DNA from: JAKAVN01 sp963796565
GTDB lineage: Bacteria; Desulfobacterota; Binatia; Binatales; Binataceae
Length of the DNA: 64,000 nucleotides
NCBI GenBank assembly: GCA_963796565.1
Contig: CAWCMA010000004.1
Coordinates: forward strand, 186,001 to 250,000
Direction of reading: 5' to 3'
Positions 1 through 9,238 of this stretch are shown piece after piece. Both the position numbers and the translations under genes were made by a program. Each line of letters begins with the position of its first letter. The first letter of the stretch is position 1. The notes beneath the pieces were generated by a model. The model saw only the letters and a program-made list of their open reading frames with translations. It searched no databases and was not told the DNA's origin.

Positions 1-419
1 CCCGCAATCGTCACATGGTCAACGCCGCTCACCGCGACCGCATGGTCCAGTCCTGTCGCGTCCAAGACCACCGCATGCGTGAGCTTGCCGTTGTTGCAGC
101 GCAGAGTCAGGCCGCTGAGCGAAAGGCCGTTCGACGCGGCGGCGCTGATCACCCCAAGCGAGCATCCGGGGCCGCCGCACGATGCCGTATAGGTTCCGGG
201 CTCAACCGTGATGGTGCTGTTCGGGGAATTCACCGCGTCGATCGCGCCTTGGATCGTGGCGGAGCAGCCGTGGGAGCCTTTCTTGTTCACGCACAAAGTG
301 GCGGCGTCAGCCAGGCAGGCACCAAGTCCAATCAGCAATGACACCACGGCCGCGCAACCGATCAATCGGCAGCCATATCGAGCGCCAGGCGTAATCCGCT
401 GACCAATTTTGAATTGCAT
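1..419 (-). CDS. Secreted beta-helix-like protein, N-terminal part (partial)
   Basis: An open frame runs from an ATG at 417-419 off the left edge of the window, giving about 139 residues with no stop. A purine-rich ribosome binding site (gggaggaagaagg) lies just upstream of the ATG. A hydrophobic signal-peptide core (VVSLLIGLGACLADAA) falls near residues 25-40. The mature part resembles the first coils of right-handed parallel beta-helix (pectin-lyase-like) surface proteins: IQGAIDAV, TITVEPGTYT, LSLSGLTLRC. Cys are frequent (VNKKGSHGCSA, SCGGPGC), which suits an exported protein with disulfides. The C-terminal part is missing, so substrate and enzymatic activity cannot be judged. It diverges from the dehydrogenase at 692. 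Confidence 0.65.
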   Translation of the reverse strand, partial: MQFKIGQRITPGARYGCRLIGCAAVVSLLIGLGACLADAATLCVNKKGSHGCSATIQGAIDAVNSPNSTITVEPGTYTASCGGPGCSLGVISAAASNGLSLSGLTLRCNNGKLTHAVVLDATGLDHAVAVSGVDHVTIA

Positions 420-691
420 TTCCTTCTTCCTCCCTCAACCGGACCTTCAAATGTGAACTTTCAACCGGGCACACGTATATTGCAAGTTCGACTTGTATCG
501 CAAGGATGCGGCTGTTTCAGCCGCCGCCACTGTCCGCCGACGAAGCTTCCAGTTGCGCCATCTCGGTAGAGGGCTTTGAAGGATTTTACGAATTGGTAGT
601 CCAACTTGGATAATGGAAATCTGGGATCGCGGCGCGGCTTTGTCGACAGCGTGTATCCGGTCGTACTAAAGGATACCTGAGAGGTGAACTG

Positions 692-1711
692 ATGAAAGCG
701 ATTGCCAAGACCCGGCCCGCGCCCGGCGCTGAACTTATCGATACCCCCGTGCCCCGTCCGGGCGAGGGCGAACTGCTGGTCAAGGTCGCGGCCTGCGGTA
801 TCTGCGGCTCCGACCTTCATATCTATGAATGGGAACTCGGCGCCGAGCGCGCCGTCGGCAGCCTGCCCGCGGTGCTCGGTCACGAGCCGGCCGGCGAAGT
901 GGTCGAAGTCGGTGCGCGCGTAAACGGCTTCAAGGTGGGCGATCACGTCGCGCTCGATCCCTTCGGCCAGTGCGGGCGATGTGGCCCGTGCACCGCCGGA
1001 CGCTTCAACTATTGCGACGCGCCGACGCGCCTTAGCGGAGCGTTCGCCGAGTTCTGCATCGCGCCGGTCACCAATTCCTGGTTGGTACCGAAATCGATGG
1101 ACATGGAGAGCGCCGCGATGCTCGAGCCCTTTGCCACCGGCGTGCATGCGGTGGAAATTTCGGGTCTCCACGCCGGCGATAGCGCGGTGGTCGAAGGGCC
1201 GGGGCCGATCGGCCTCTCCGCGGCGCTTTCGGCGCGCGCGCTTGGTGTCACCTCGATCGTTATCACCGGGCTCAAGGTTGACGCCGAGCGTCTGGAACTG
1301 GCGCGCCAGATGGGCTTCAAGACAGTGTGCGCCAGCGATCGCGACTGGCTCGAGCAGGTGCGCGCGCTGATGCCGCCGGGTGGCGCCGACGTGATTTTCG
1401 ACGCTTCGGGCGCGCTCGACTCGGCGCGCCATATCGTGCGCAAGGGCGGAGCGCTGGTCGAGCTCGGATGGCCGGCGCGCGACGTCGCGGGGACCGAGTT
1501 GCGTTCGCTGTTCTTCCACGGCGTCAGTATCGTTCCCTCGCGCGTGCGCACGCCCGAGACCTGGCGGCGCGCGATCGCGACGGTGGCCAGCGGCGCGGTC
1601 GATCTTAAACCGATGGTCACGCATCGCTATGATTTGGCTCACGGCCTGGAGGCGTTCGAGCTGTTGAAGGCGCGCCAGGGCCTCAAGGCGCTGATTATGC
1701 CGCAGGCGTGA
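692..1711 (+). CDS. Zinc-dependent medium-chain alcohol dehydrogenase
   Basis: This is a 339-aa member of the MDR family (threonine/sorbitol-dehydrogenase-like), oxidising an alcohol with NAD(P). The GroES-like N-terminal domain carries the catalytic zinc site: Cys38 in CGICGSDLH and His64-Glu65 in GHEPAGEV. A structural zinc lobe follows with Cys94, Cys97, Cys100 and Cys108. The Rossmann fold starts near residue 170 (VEGPGPIGLSA). Length is normal for the family. The ATG follows a gaggtgaact ribosome binding site. It lies upstream of an amidohydrolase and an acyl-CoA dehydrogenase in the same direction, suggesting a catabolic cluster; the substrate is not deducible from sequence. Confidence 0.85.
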   Translation: MKAIAKTRPAPGAELIDTPVPRPGEGELLVKVAACGICGSDLHIYEWELGAERAVGSLPAVLGHEPAGEVVEVGARVNGFKVGDHVALDPFGQCGRCGPCTAGRFNYCDAPTRLSGAFAEFCIAPVTNSWLVPKSMDMESAAMLEPFATGVHAVEISGLHAGDSAVVEGPGPIGLSAALSARALGVTSIVITGLKVDAERLELARQMGFKTVCASDRDWLEQVRALMPPGGADVIFDASGALDSARHIVRKGGALVELGWPARDVAGTELRSLFFHGVSIVPSRVRTPETWRRAIATVASGAVDLKPMVTHRYDLAHGLEAFELLKARQGLKALIMPQA

Positions 1712-1788
1712 AACCGGCGCCGCGTTGACTCTGAAAGCGATTGAGCGCGCTACTCAAGCTATACTGGAGAATCGAGAGGTAACGAGCG

Positions 1789-2907
1789 ATGAAAGACGGA
1801 TACAAGATCGTCGACGTCGACTGCCACATGATGGAGCCCGACTGGTTGTGGGAGAGGCATATCGAGGATCGCTACAAGAGCGCGGGGCCGAAGATGGGTA
1901 TCGCGGCCGCGTCGGGCCGGCGCACCTTCCTGGTCGAGGGCGAGCCGTTCACCCGCGAGAAGGGCAAGTACCCGATGGCCGCGCCGGCGTTTTTCAAGAC
2001 CGTGGCCAAGGCGATGGAGCGTTTCAAGCGCGCCAGCTCGACCGGCTTCAACCCTCAAAGCCGCCTGCAGGACATGGACGAGCAGGGCGTCGACGTGCAG
2101 ATTCTCTATCCGACCTTCGCCGGCCAGATGCTGGGGCGCCGCTTCAACGACCCCGAGCTTCTCGCCGCCTGCTGCCGTGCCTATAACAACTGGACGACTG
2201 AGTACTGCTCCGCGAATACTCAGCGTCTGCGACCCGCAGCTATCCTGCCGATGCAGGACGTCGACAAAGCTATCGCCGAAGCCAACCGCGCGGCCAAGCT
2301 GGGCGCGGTAAGTTTCTACGTGCGGCCCAACCCGGTCGACGGTTCTTCGATCTTCGACGACTACTACCTGCCGCTGTGGACCGAGGTCGAAAGGCTCGGC
2401 TTGCCGATTTCGACTCACGATTCCGCTTCGTCTTCGGTGCCGTCGTTCGGCGACCGGATGAACACGCACGTCAGCGGCCACATCCTGTCTCATCCGTTCG
2501 AGGCGATGGCGGCGATGACGGGACTTATCTGGTACGGCGTGCTGGAGAAGCTGCCGAAGCTCAAGGTGGTCCACGTCGAGGCCGACGGCGGATGGGTGCC
2601 GTATTGGCTGCAGCGGATGGAGCAGCACTGGAACTACGGTGGCAACTCCGAGCACGAGTATTTGACCAAGGCGCCCACCGAGTACTTCAAGCGCAACTTC
2701 TGGGTTGCGTTCCGCGGCGACGAGCCGACGATGAAAGCGGCGGTCGAGCTGGTCGGCGACGATAATTTCCTGTGGGACACCGACTATCCGCATCCCGACG
2801 GAACCTTTCCCTGGGGAATCGACGCGATGATGCGCCAGCCCATCGGGCAGGCGAGCAAGCGCAAGATTCTGTGGGACAACGCGGTGCGCGCGTTCAATCT
2901 CAACTGA
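1789..2907 (+). CDS. Amidohydrolase family 2 metal-dependent hydrolase
   Basis: This 372-aa TIM-barrel protein belongs to the amidohydrolase-2 (ACMSD/decarboxylase-like) family. The first strand has the variant metal motif DVDCHMMEP (residues 8-16). Later hallmarks are STHDSASS near residue 208, VVHVEADGGWVPYWL near 263 and the late metal-site Asp in WDTDYPHPDG near 329. Family members hydrolyse or decarboxylate aromatic and cyclic acids; which one applies here cannot be told. The ATG has a gaggtaacgagcg leader. Only 10 bases separate it from the next acyl-CoA dehydrogenase gene, so the two are probably co-transcribed. A second, more distant paralogue lies at 18404. Confidence 0.85.
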   Translation: MKDGYKIVDVDCHMMEPDWLWERHIEDRYKSAGPKMGIAAASGRRTFLVEGEPFTREKGKYPMAAPAFFKTVAKAMERFKRASSTGFNPQSRLQDMDEQGVDVQILYPTFAGQMLGRRFNDPELLAACCRAYNNWTTEYCSANTQRLRPAAILPMQDVDKAIAEANRAAKLGAVSFYVRPNPVDGSSIFDDYYLPLWTEVERLGLPISTHDSASSSVPSFGDRMNTHVSGHILSHPFEAMAAMTGLIWYGVLEKLPKLKVVHVEADGGWVPYWLQRMEQHWNYGGNSEHEYLTKAPTEYFKRNFWVAFRGDEPTMKAAVELVGDDNFLWDTDYPHPDGTFPWGIDAMMRQPIGQASKRKILWDNAVRAFNLN

Positions 2908-2917
2908 GGCCATCAGG

Positions 2918-4108
2918 ATGGATTTCGAGTACACGCCCGAGCAGGAGGCTTTTCGCAAAGAGGTCCGCGATTGGCTGCGCGCCAACCTGCCGCCCGACCT
3001 ATGCGTCGACGACGCGATGGACGAACGGATTGCGGGCAGCCGCGAAGTTTTCGAGAAGCGCCGGCTGTGGCAAGCCAAGGTCAACAAGGCGGGTTACGCC
3101 GGCCTGGCATGGCCCAAGGAATACGGCGGCCGCGCCGCTCCATTAATGGAGCAGATAATCTTCGACGAGGAATACTCGCGCGCGCGCGCGCCGGTGCTGC
3201 CAGGCTATTCGGGCCTCCAGTTGCTTGGCCCTACCATGATGTACTGGGGCACCGACGAGCAGAAGCGAAACTACATTCCGCGCATCCTGAGCGGCGAGGA
3301 GATCTGGTGCCAGGGCTACTCCGAGCCGGGCGCGGGCTCGGACCTCGCCGGACTGCAAACCCGCGCGGAGGACCGCGGCGACTATTTCATCGTCAACGGG
3401 CAGAAGGTGTGGACCTCGGGCGCGCAGTACGCCGACAGCATCTACATGCTGACGCGCACCGATCCCGAAGCTCCGAAACACAAAGGCATCAGCTATCTGC
3501 TGGTCGACATGAAAAGCCCCGGTATCGAGGTGCGGCCGCTGGTCCTGATGAACGGCCATCGCCACTTCAACGAGGTCTTCTTCGACAACGTTCAGGTGCC
3601 GAAGAAAAACCTGGTCGGGCCGCAGAACGAAGGATGGAAAGTCGCGATGACCACGCTCGGCTTCGAGCGTGGGATGGCCAGTGGCGGAGGGCATTCCGCC
3701 CAGGTGCGCCGGCTCGCGGAGCTGGCGCATGCGGTCAAGATCGACGGGCGCCCGGCGTGGGAGCAGGAATGGGTGCGCCAGCGTCTGGCCGAATTCATGA
3801 CCGAATGCGAGGCGCTCAAGTACACCCGGATGCGCTCGCTCACGCGCCGGCTGAAGGGTTTGCAGCCGGGACCCGAGGGCTCGGTCTTGAAGCTGGCGGG
3901 CTCGGAGCTGGGAGTCGCGATCGCGCGGTTTGCCAGCGAGCTCCTGGGCCAGCACGCGCTGCTCGCTGAGCCGACCGGCGAGGTGCCGGACGCGCCGCGA
4001 TGGCTCAACCGGGTGCTCAGCTCGCGCCAGTACACGATCGCGGGCGGGACCAGCGAGATACAGCGCAACATCATCGGCGAGCGCCAGTTGGGACTACCCA
4101 AGGGCTGA
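2918..4108 (+). CDS. Acyl-CoA dehydrogenase
   Basis: This 396-aa flavoprotein would oxidise an acyl-CoA thioester to the 2-enoyl-CoA, passing electrons to ETF. Visible signatures are the N-terminal helical domain (DFEYTPEQEAFRKEVR), the FAD-binding strand CQGYSEPGAGSDLAGLQT, NGQKVWTSGAQYADS, and the C-terminal GGTSEIQRNIIGERQLGLP. The position equivalent to the MCAD catalytic Glu (in YEGTSQIQR) is Gly here, as in many FadE-type enzymes that carry the base elsewhere. It closely resembles the two tandem enzymes at 60222 and 61439. It is co-directional with the amidohydrolase 10 bases upstream and convergent with gatB. Confidence 0.9.
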   Translation: MDFEYTPEQEAFRKEVRDWLRANLPPDLCVDDAMDERIAGSREVFEKRRLWQAKVNKAGYAGLAWPKEYGGRAAPLMEQIIFDEEYSRARAPVLPGYSGLQLLGPTMMYWGTDEQKRNYIPRILSGEEIWCQGYSEPGAGSDLAGLQTRAEDRGDYFIVNGQKVWTSGAQYADSIYMLTRTDPEAPKHKGISYLLVDMKSPGIEVRPLVLMNGHRHFNEVFFDNVQVPKKNLVGPQNEGWKVAMTTLGFERGMASGGGHSAQVRRLAELAHAVKIDGRPAWEQEWVRQRLAEFMTECEALKYTRMRSLTRRLKGLQPGPEGSVLKLAGSELGVAIARFASELLGQHALLAEPTGEVPDAPRWLNRVLSSRQYTIAGGTSEIQRNIIGERQLGLPKG

Positions 4109-4137
4109 GCGCAGCGGCGATCCCAGGACGCTCCGTT

Positions 4138-5589
4138 CTATTCGACGGGCTTGCCGGCGAGCTTGCGGCGCAGGACCTCGTTGACCACCTTGGGATTTCC
4201 CTTGCCGCCCATCGCCTTCATCACCGCGCCGACGAAAAACCCGTAAAGCTTGTCGCGTCCGGCGCGATACTCCGCGACCTTGGCGCTTTCCGCCGCCAGC
4301 ACGCGATCGCAGGCCTCGGCGATCGCGGGTTCGTCGGAAACCTGGGCGAGGCCGAGTTCCGCGACAGTTGCCTCGGCGCCCTTGCCGGAACGGCACATCG
4401 CGGCAAACGCGCTTTTGGCGGCGTTGAGGCTGATGCGCGATTCTTCGACCATCTTCAGCAGCGCACCGGTCTCCTGCGGTTTGGGCGCTGCCTCTGCGAG
4501 CGGCTTGGCCGACTCGTTGGCCGCGCGCAGCACCTCGGTCATTACCCAGTTGGCCGCGCTCTTGCGATTACGCAGTCCGGGCAGCATCGCCTCGAAGTAT
4601 TCAGCGACCTCAAGCTCGCCCGTGAGCACGCCAGCCTCGTAGGCGCTGAGGTCGAAATCGCGGATATAGCGCGCGCGCCGCTCGGCTGGCATCTCAGGCA
4701 TCGCGGTCCGGATACTCTCGACCAGGTCGGACGGCACAATCAGTGGCGGCAGGTCGGGCTCGGGGAAATAGCGATAGTCGTTGGCGAACTCCTTGGAGCG
4801 CATCGGCCGCGTCACCTCGCGCTCGGGGTCCCAGAGATGGGTTTCCTGGGGGATGCGCCGGCCGGCGGAGACCTTCTCGATCTGCCGATTCACCTCGTAT
4901 ACGATCGCCTTCTCGACGAAACGGAACGAGTTGAGGTTCTTGATCTCGGTCCTGGCGCCCAACTCCGTGGCGCCGCGCGGACGCACCGAGACGTTAACGT
5001 CGCATCGCAGGCTGCCCTCTTCCATCTTGCCGTCCGAGGCGCCCATCGAGCGCAGCATCTCACGCAACTCGTGCAGGTAGGCGACGGCCTCTTCGGGCGA
5101 GCGGATATCCGGCTCGCTGACTATTTCCATCAGGGGGACGCCGGAGCGGTTGAAATCGACGAGGCTCGCATTCTCGGCATGGATATTTTTGCCCGCATCC
5201 TCTTCGAGATGGATTCGCACTAGCCGGATGCGCCGGGGCTCGCCACCTTCGCGCGCCGGGAGCTCGATATAGCCGCCACGGCACAGCGGCTGGTCGTACT
5301 GGCTAATCTGGTAGCCCTTGGGCAGATCGGGGTAGAAATAGCTCTTGCGCGCGAATACCGAATGCGGCTCGATCTTGCTATGCGCGGCGAGACCCGTACG
5401 GATAGCCAGTTCGAGGACGTGACGATTCAGCACCGGCAATACCCCTGGCATCGCCATGCACACCGGGCAGACGTTATGGTTGGGCGGCGCGCCGAAGTCC
5501 GTTGCGCATCCGCAGAACAGCTTGGAGCGCGTCAGCATGTGGGCATGGACCTCGAGCCCGATTACCGCTTCGTATGCATCGTTATTCAT
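4138..5589 (-). CDS. gatB: Asp/Glu-tRNA(Asn/Gln) amidotransferase subunit B
   Basis: This is the 483-aa tRNA-binding and ATP-dependent kinase subunit of GatCAB, which converts Glu-tRNA(Gln) (and often Asp-tRNA(Asn)) to the amidated form. It begins with the family start (YEAVIGLEVHAHMLTRSKLFCGC) and has the zinc-site Cys set CGC and CPVCMAMPG, then PDLPKGYQISQYDQPL and SGVPLMEIVSEPD. The C-terminal YqeY/GatB tail domain ends with KAMGGKGNPKVVNEVLRRKL. Length is normal. It is the last gene of the minus-strand order gatC-gatA-gatB, 34 bases after gatA. Its presence implies the organism lacks or supplements a discriminating GlnRS. Confidence 0.97.
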   Translation of the reverse strand: MNNDAYEAVIGLEVHAHMLTRSKLFCGCATDFGAPPNHNVCPVCMAMPGVLPVLNRHVLELAIRTGLAAHSKIEPHSVFARKSYFYPDLPKGYQISQYDQPLCRGGYIELPAREGGEPRRIRLVRIHLEEDAGKNIHAENASLVDFNRSGVPLMEIVSEPDIRSPEEAVAYLHELREMLRSMGASDGKMEEGSLRCDVNVSVRPRGATELGARTEIKNLNSFRFVEKAIVYEVNRQIEKVSAGRRIPQETHLWDPEREVTRPMRSKEFANDYRYFPEPDLPPLIVPSDLVESIRTAMPEMPAERRARYIRDFDLSAYEAGVLTGELEVAEYFEAMLPGLRNRKSAANWVMTEVLRAANESAKPLAEAAPKPQETGALLKMVEESRISLNAAKSAFAAMCRSGKGAEATVAELGLAQVSDEPAIAEACDRVLAAESAKVAEYRAGRDKLYGFFVGAVMKAMGGKGNPKVVNEVLRRKLAGKPVE

Positions 5590-5623
5590 TGCTTCGATGA
5601 TCCATTCCGTGGCGGCGTTGCCG

Positions 5624-7084
5624 CTAGAGCTGCGGCGCGCGCGGCGCGAAGGCGCCAGAGCGCTCCCATGCGTCGCCCGCGCGCAGTATCGCTTCCTCGC
5701 CGAAGGGCGGGCCGATCAGTTGCAGTCCGATCGGCATCCCGCGCCCGTCGGCGCCGCACGGCACCGACATCCCGGGCAGCCCGGCAAGGTTCACCGAGAT
5801 GGTGAAAATGTCGGAGAGATACATCGTGAGCGGGTCGTCGGTTTTTTCGCCGAGCCGGAACGCGGTGGTCGGCGCGACCGGCGCCGCGACAAGATCGCAG
5901 CTCTCGAAGGCGCGCTCGAAATCGCGCCGGATGAGCGTGCGCACCTTTTGGCCCTTTAGATAGTAAGCGTCGTAGTAGCCGGCCGAGAGCGCGAAAGTGC
6001 CAAGCATGATGCGTCGTTTGACCTCGGCGCCGAAGCCCCGCGCGCGAGTGCGATTGTATAGTTCGATATTGTTGTCGGCGGCGGCGCGAAGCCCGTAGCG
6101 CACGCCGTCGTAACGGGCCAGGTTGGCGCTCGCCTCGGCGGTCGCGATTAAATAGTACGCCGCGACCGCGTAGCCGGTATGGGGAAGCGAAATTTCGACC
6201 GTTCGCGCGCCCATCGACTCGAGTCGCTTGAGCGAGCCGCGCACCGCGGCTTCGACGGCGGCGTCCATCCCCTCGACGAAGTATTCCCTGGGCACTCCGA
6301 TACGCATCCCACGAACCTCGCCGGTGAGGGCGCGTTCGTAGTCGGGCACCGGACGCGCGGAGCAGGTCGAGTCGCGCGGATCGGCGCCGGCGACGGCGTG
6401 CAACACCGCCGCCGCGTCGCGGACGGTGCGCGCGAACGGGCCCACCTGATCGAGCGACGAGGCGTAGGCGATCACACCGTAGCGGCTTACCCGGCTATAG
6501 GTCGGCTTGATTCCGACCACGCCGCAAAACGAGGCCGGCAGGCGAATCGAGCCGCCGGTGTCGGTCCCGAGCGCGGCGAGACACTCGTCGGCTGCGACCG
6601 CCGCCGCCGAGCCGCCCGACGAGCCGCCGGCGACGCGCTCGAGGTCGTGAGGATTACGCGTCGGACCAAAGGCGGAAATCTCGGTCGAGGAGCCCATCGC
6701 GAATTCGTCGAGATTGGTCTTGCCGACGAAGACCGCGCCCGCCGTGCGCAGCTTTTCGATCACGGTGGCGTCGAACGGCGGGGTGAAGTCACCGAGAATT
6801 TTCGAGGCGCAGGTCGTGCGCACGCCGCGCGTGCAATAGATGTCCTTGATGCCGAGCGGGATGCCGCAAAGGTCCGGCGCGTCGCCCTGGGCGAGGCGCT
6901 GGTCGGCTTCCGCGGCCTGCGCCATAGCCTCGGCCTTGCACACCGTTATGAATGCATTGAGGCGCGGCTCGACCGCGGCGATTCGCTCGAGGCAGTCGCG
7001 GGTCAGTTCGCGCGAGGTGATTTCGCGCCGCCGCAGACGCTCGCGCGCCTCGGTAATCGTCAGCCGGTTCAGCTCGGATCCCAT
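5624..7084 (-). CDS. gatA: Asp/Glu-tRNA(Asn/Gln) amidotransferase subunit A
   Basis: This 486-aa amidase-signature enzyme releases ammonia from glutamine for GatB. The Ser-cisSer-Lys triad is visible: Lys80 (GIPLGIKD), Ser155 in AGGSSGGSAAA and Ser179 in TDTGGSIRLP. I placed the start at the ATG of MGSELNRLTI (7082-7084), one base after the gatC stop. The longer open frame to 7138 would overlap gatC by more than 50 bases and adds a low-quality basic extension. The spacing implies translational coupling with gatC. Confidence 0.96.
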   Translation of the reverse strand: MGSELNRLTITEARERLRRREITSRELTRDCLERIAAVEPRLNAFITVCKAEAMAQAAEADQRLAQGDAPDLCGIPLGIKDIYCTRGVRTTCASKILGDFTPPFDATVIEKLRTAGAVFVGKTNLDEFAMGSSTEISAFGPTRNPHDLERVAGGSSGGSAAAVAADECLAALGTDTGGSIRLPASFCGVVGIKPTYSRVSRYGVIAYASSLDQVGPFARTVRDAAAVLHAVAGADPRDSTCSARPVPDYERALTGEVRGMRIGVPREYFVEGMDAAVEAAVRGSLKRLESMGARTVEISLPHTGYAVAAYYLIATAEASANLARYDGVRYGLRAAADNNIELYNRTRARGFGAEVKRRIMLGTFALSAGYYDAYYLKGQKVRTLIRRDFERAFESCDLVAAPVAPTTAFRLGEKTDDPLTMYLSDIFTISVNLAGLPGMSVPCGADGRGMPIGLQLIGPPFGEEAILRAGDAWERSGAFAPRAPQL

Positions 7085-7085
7085 G

Positions 7086-7385
7086 TCACTCGATGATTTT
7101 CGGCACTTTGAAGAAGAAGCCCTCGCGCGCCGGCGCATTGGCTAGCATCGCGTCGGCCGCCGGACGATTGGTGACCGTGTCCTCCCGCATCGGCGTGCCG
7201 GATTCGCCGACCTGGGCCGTCGGCTCGACCGCGTCGGTGTCGAGTTCGTTGAGCTTGTCGACATAGCCCAGCATCTCGCTCATCTCGATCTGCAGGCGCT
7301 GCTCCTCGGCCGGCGTGAGCTCCAAGCGCGCGAGGCGTGCAACATGCCGGACCTGTTCAAGGCTGATCTTTTCCTCGGCCATCAT
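7086..7385 (-). CDS. gatC: Asp/Glu-tRNA(Asn/Gln) amidotransferase subunit C
   Basis: This 99-aa small subunit clamps GatA to GatB. It shows the family pattern ISLEQVRHVARLARLELT near the N terminus, MLGYVDKLNELDT in the middle and the conserved C-terminal MREDTV and FFFKVPKIIE. The start is the ATG at 7383-7385, six bases after an AGGA; a few more codons upstream are open but lack a ribosome binding site. It is the first gene of the gatCAB operon and divergent from yraN, so the operon promoter should lie in the 100 bases between them. Confidence 0.95.
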   Translation of the reverse strand: MMAEEKISLEQVRHVARLARLELTPAEEQRLQIEMSEMLGYVDKLNELDTDAVEPTAQVGESGTPMREDTVTNRPAADAMLANAPAREGFFFKVPKIIE

Positions 7386-7485
7386 CGACAATCCTAACAT
7401 CCGCAGTTTGCCAAGTCAGGGGTTTTAGCTGATCACCGTTCGCTGTTCACGGGCCGCTTGCCAGCAGCCAACGAGACACCTACCT

Positions 7486-7926
7486 TTGTGGGCAGTGAAG
7501 ATTCCCGGCCGTCTCGGCACCTGGATGGAGGGGCTCTCGAATCTGCGCGATTTCGGGTGGCGCTCATTTGCCGGCCTGGATCGGATTGCGCTGGGGCGCC
7601 GGGGCGAACGGATCGCGGAGCGTTATCTGCGGCGGCATGGCTACCGGATCCTAGAGCGCAATTTTCGTGGCGCGGGCGCCGAGATTGACCTGGTTGCGAT
7701 GGACGGCGAGACGCTGGTGTTCGTCGAGGTCAAGACCCGGCGCACGGCGCAAGCCGGGATGCCGCAGGAAGCGGTGAACGCTTACAAGCAGCGCCATCTA
7801 AGACGCGCCGGCGAAGTTTACGCGCACAGCCATCGCGCGCACGACCGCCCGATGCGGTTTGATGTGGTCGCGATCCTAGAAGACGGATCCGGCCGCCATC
7901 TCGAACTCCTGAAGGACGCTTTCTGA
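7486..7926 (+). CDS. yraN: YraN/UPF0102 family endonuclease-like protein
   Basis: This 146-aa protein carries the restriction-endonuclease-like core of the UPF0102 family: GRRGERIAERYLRRHGYRIL, then GAEIDLVAMDGETLVFVEVKTR. The D-x(n)-E-x-K set (Asp in EIDLV, Glu and Lys in FVEVKTR) is the predicted metal-dependent nuclease site. The biological role is not established; family members often sit near DNA-repair or translation genes. The basic region before the core, about 37 residues, may be shorter if a later start is used. The stop is immediately followed by the serS ATG, so the two are probably co-translated. Confidence 0.85.
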   Translation: MWAVKIPGRLGTWMEGLSNLRDFGWRSFAGLDRIALGRRGERIAERYLRRHGYRILERNFRGAGAEIDLVAMDGETLVFVEVKTRRTAQAGMPQEAVNAYKQRHLRRAGEVYAHSHRAHDRPMRFDVVAILEDGSGRHLELLKDAF

Positions 7927-9201
7927 ATGCTGGACATCCGACTCATCCGCGAACAACCCGGCTTGGTCACAGCCGAGCTTGCCAAATGCGGCGTCGATCC
8001 CGCCGAGGTCGCCCAGATACTCGAGACCGACGCCCGCCGGCGCCGCCTACAAAAAGAACTCGACGATTTGCGCGCCGAGCGCACCCGCGAGTCGCGCGAG
8101 TTGGGCAAAGCGACGCCCGAGGAGCGCGAGCGGCGGCGCGCCGAGATGCGTGCGCTTGGCGATCGCATCTCCGCGGACGATCGCGAATTGGGCGAAGTCG
8201 AGCGGCAGTTCGAGCAGTTGATGCTCGGGATGCGTAACCTGCCGCGTCCGTACGTTCCTGTCGGCAAGAGCGAAGCCGACAATAAGGTCGTGCGCGGCGA
8301 AGGCCAGCCGGCCGAATTCGGCTTCAAACCGCTGCCGCACTGGGAGTTGGGCGAGCGGCTGGGGATTATTGATTTCGAGCGTGGAGTGAAGCTCTCCGGC
8401 ACGCGGTTTTACGTGCTGATGGGGCTGGGGGCGCGCCTGGAGCGCGCGCTAATAGCCTGGATGCTCGACCTCAAGACGCTCGAGCAGGGCTACCTCGAAG
8501 TGATTCCGCCGCTGATGGTCAACAGCGCCTCGGCCACCGGCACCGGCCATCTACCGAAGTTCCAGGACACGATGTACCGCGATATCGAGGAGGATTACTG
8601 GTTCATCCCGACCGCCGAGGTCCCGCTCACCAATCTCTATCGCGACGAAATCCTGGACGCCGACCGCCTTCCGATTTATCTGACGGCTTACACGCCGTGT
8701 TTTCGGCGCGAGAAGATGTCGGCCGGGCGCGACGTCCGCGGCATCAAGCGCGGCCATCAGTTCGACAAGGTCGAGATGGTCAAACTGGTGACGCCCGAGA
8801 GTTCGGACGAGGAACTGGAGAAGCTGGTCGAGAACGCGTGCGAGGTATGCCGCCGGCTCAAGATTCCGTTTCGCGTCGTGCAGCTTTGCACCGCCGACCT
8901 GGGGTTTTCGAGCGCCGCGACTTACGACGTCGAGATGTGGGCGCCTGGGTCGGAGGAGTGGCTGGAGGTCAGTTCATGCTCGAACTGCACCGATTTTCAG
9001 CCGCGCCGCGCCAACCTGCGCTTTCGCCGGAACAAGGGTGAACGTCCCGAATTCGTCCACGCGCTCAACGGCTCGGGTCTGGGATTGCCGCGCACACTGA
9101 TCGCGGTGTTGGAGAACTATCAGCGAGCTGATGGCACCGTAATAGTGCCCGAGGTGCTGCGGCCATACATGGGCGGAGTGGAAGTAATCCGCCCGCGCTA
9201 G
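7927..9201 (+). CDS. serS: Seryl-tRNA synthetase
   Basis: This 424-aa class II aminoacyl-tRNA synthetase charges tRNA-Ser and also tRNA-Sec if the organism decodes UGA as selenocysteine. The N-terminal long coiled-coil arm (residues about 27-100, rich in Arg/Glu/Leu) binds the tRNA variable arm. Class II motif 2 is FRREKMSAGRDVRGIKRGHQ, with FDKVEMVKL following, and motif 3 is NGSGLGLPRTLIAVLENYQ. Length is normal. It abuts yraN with no gap. A long inverted repeat follows 37 bases after the stop. Confidence 0.97.
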   Translation: MLDIRLIREQPGLVTAELAKCGVDPAEVAQILETDARRRRLQKELDDLRAERTRESRELGKATPEERERRRAEMRALGDRISADDRELGEVERQFEQLMLGMRNLPRPYVPVGKSEADNKVVRGEGQPAEFGFKPLPHWELGERLGIIDFERGVKLSGTRFYVLMGLGARLERALIAWMLDLKTLEQGYLEVIPPLMVNSASATGTGHLPKFQDTMYRDIEEDYWFIPTAEVPLTNLYRDEILDADRLPIYLTAYTPCFRREKMSAGRDVRGIKRGHQFDKVEMVKLVTPESSDEELEKLVENACEVCRRLKIPFRVVQLCTADLGFSSAATYDVEMWAPGSEEWLEVSSCSNCTDFQPRRANLRFRRNKGERPEFVHALNGSGLGLPRTLIAVLENYQRADGTVIVPEVLRPYMGGVEVIRPR

Positions 9202-9238
9202 TTCCAAGCCGGGGTCCGAATGTCGCCATTCGTCGGTG

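Noticed and set aside
461..1642. A 393-codon minus-strand frame opposite the MDR dehydrogenase
   Set aside because: The plus-strand gene has complete catalytic and structural zinc motifs; the antisense product is compositional shadow (Arg/His/Ala-rich) without a ribosome binding site.
4000..5223. A 407-codon plus-strand frame across gatB
   Set aside because: gatB is unambiguous on the minus strand; this frame has no family motif and overlaps it fully.
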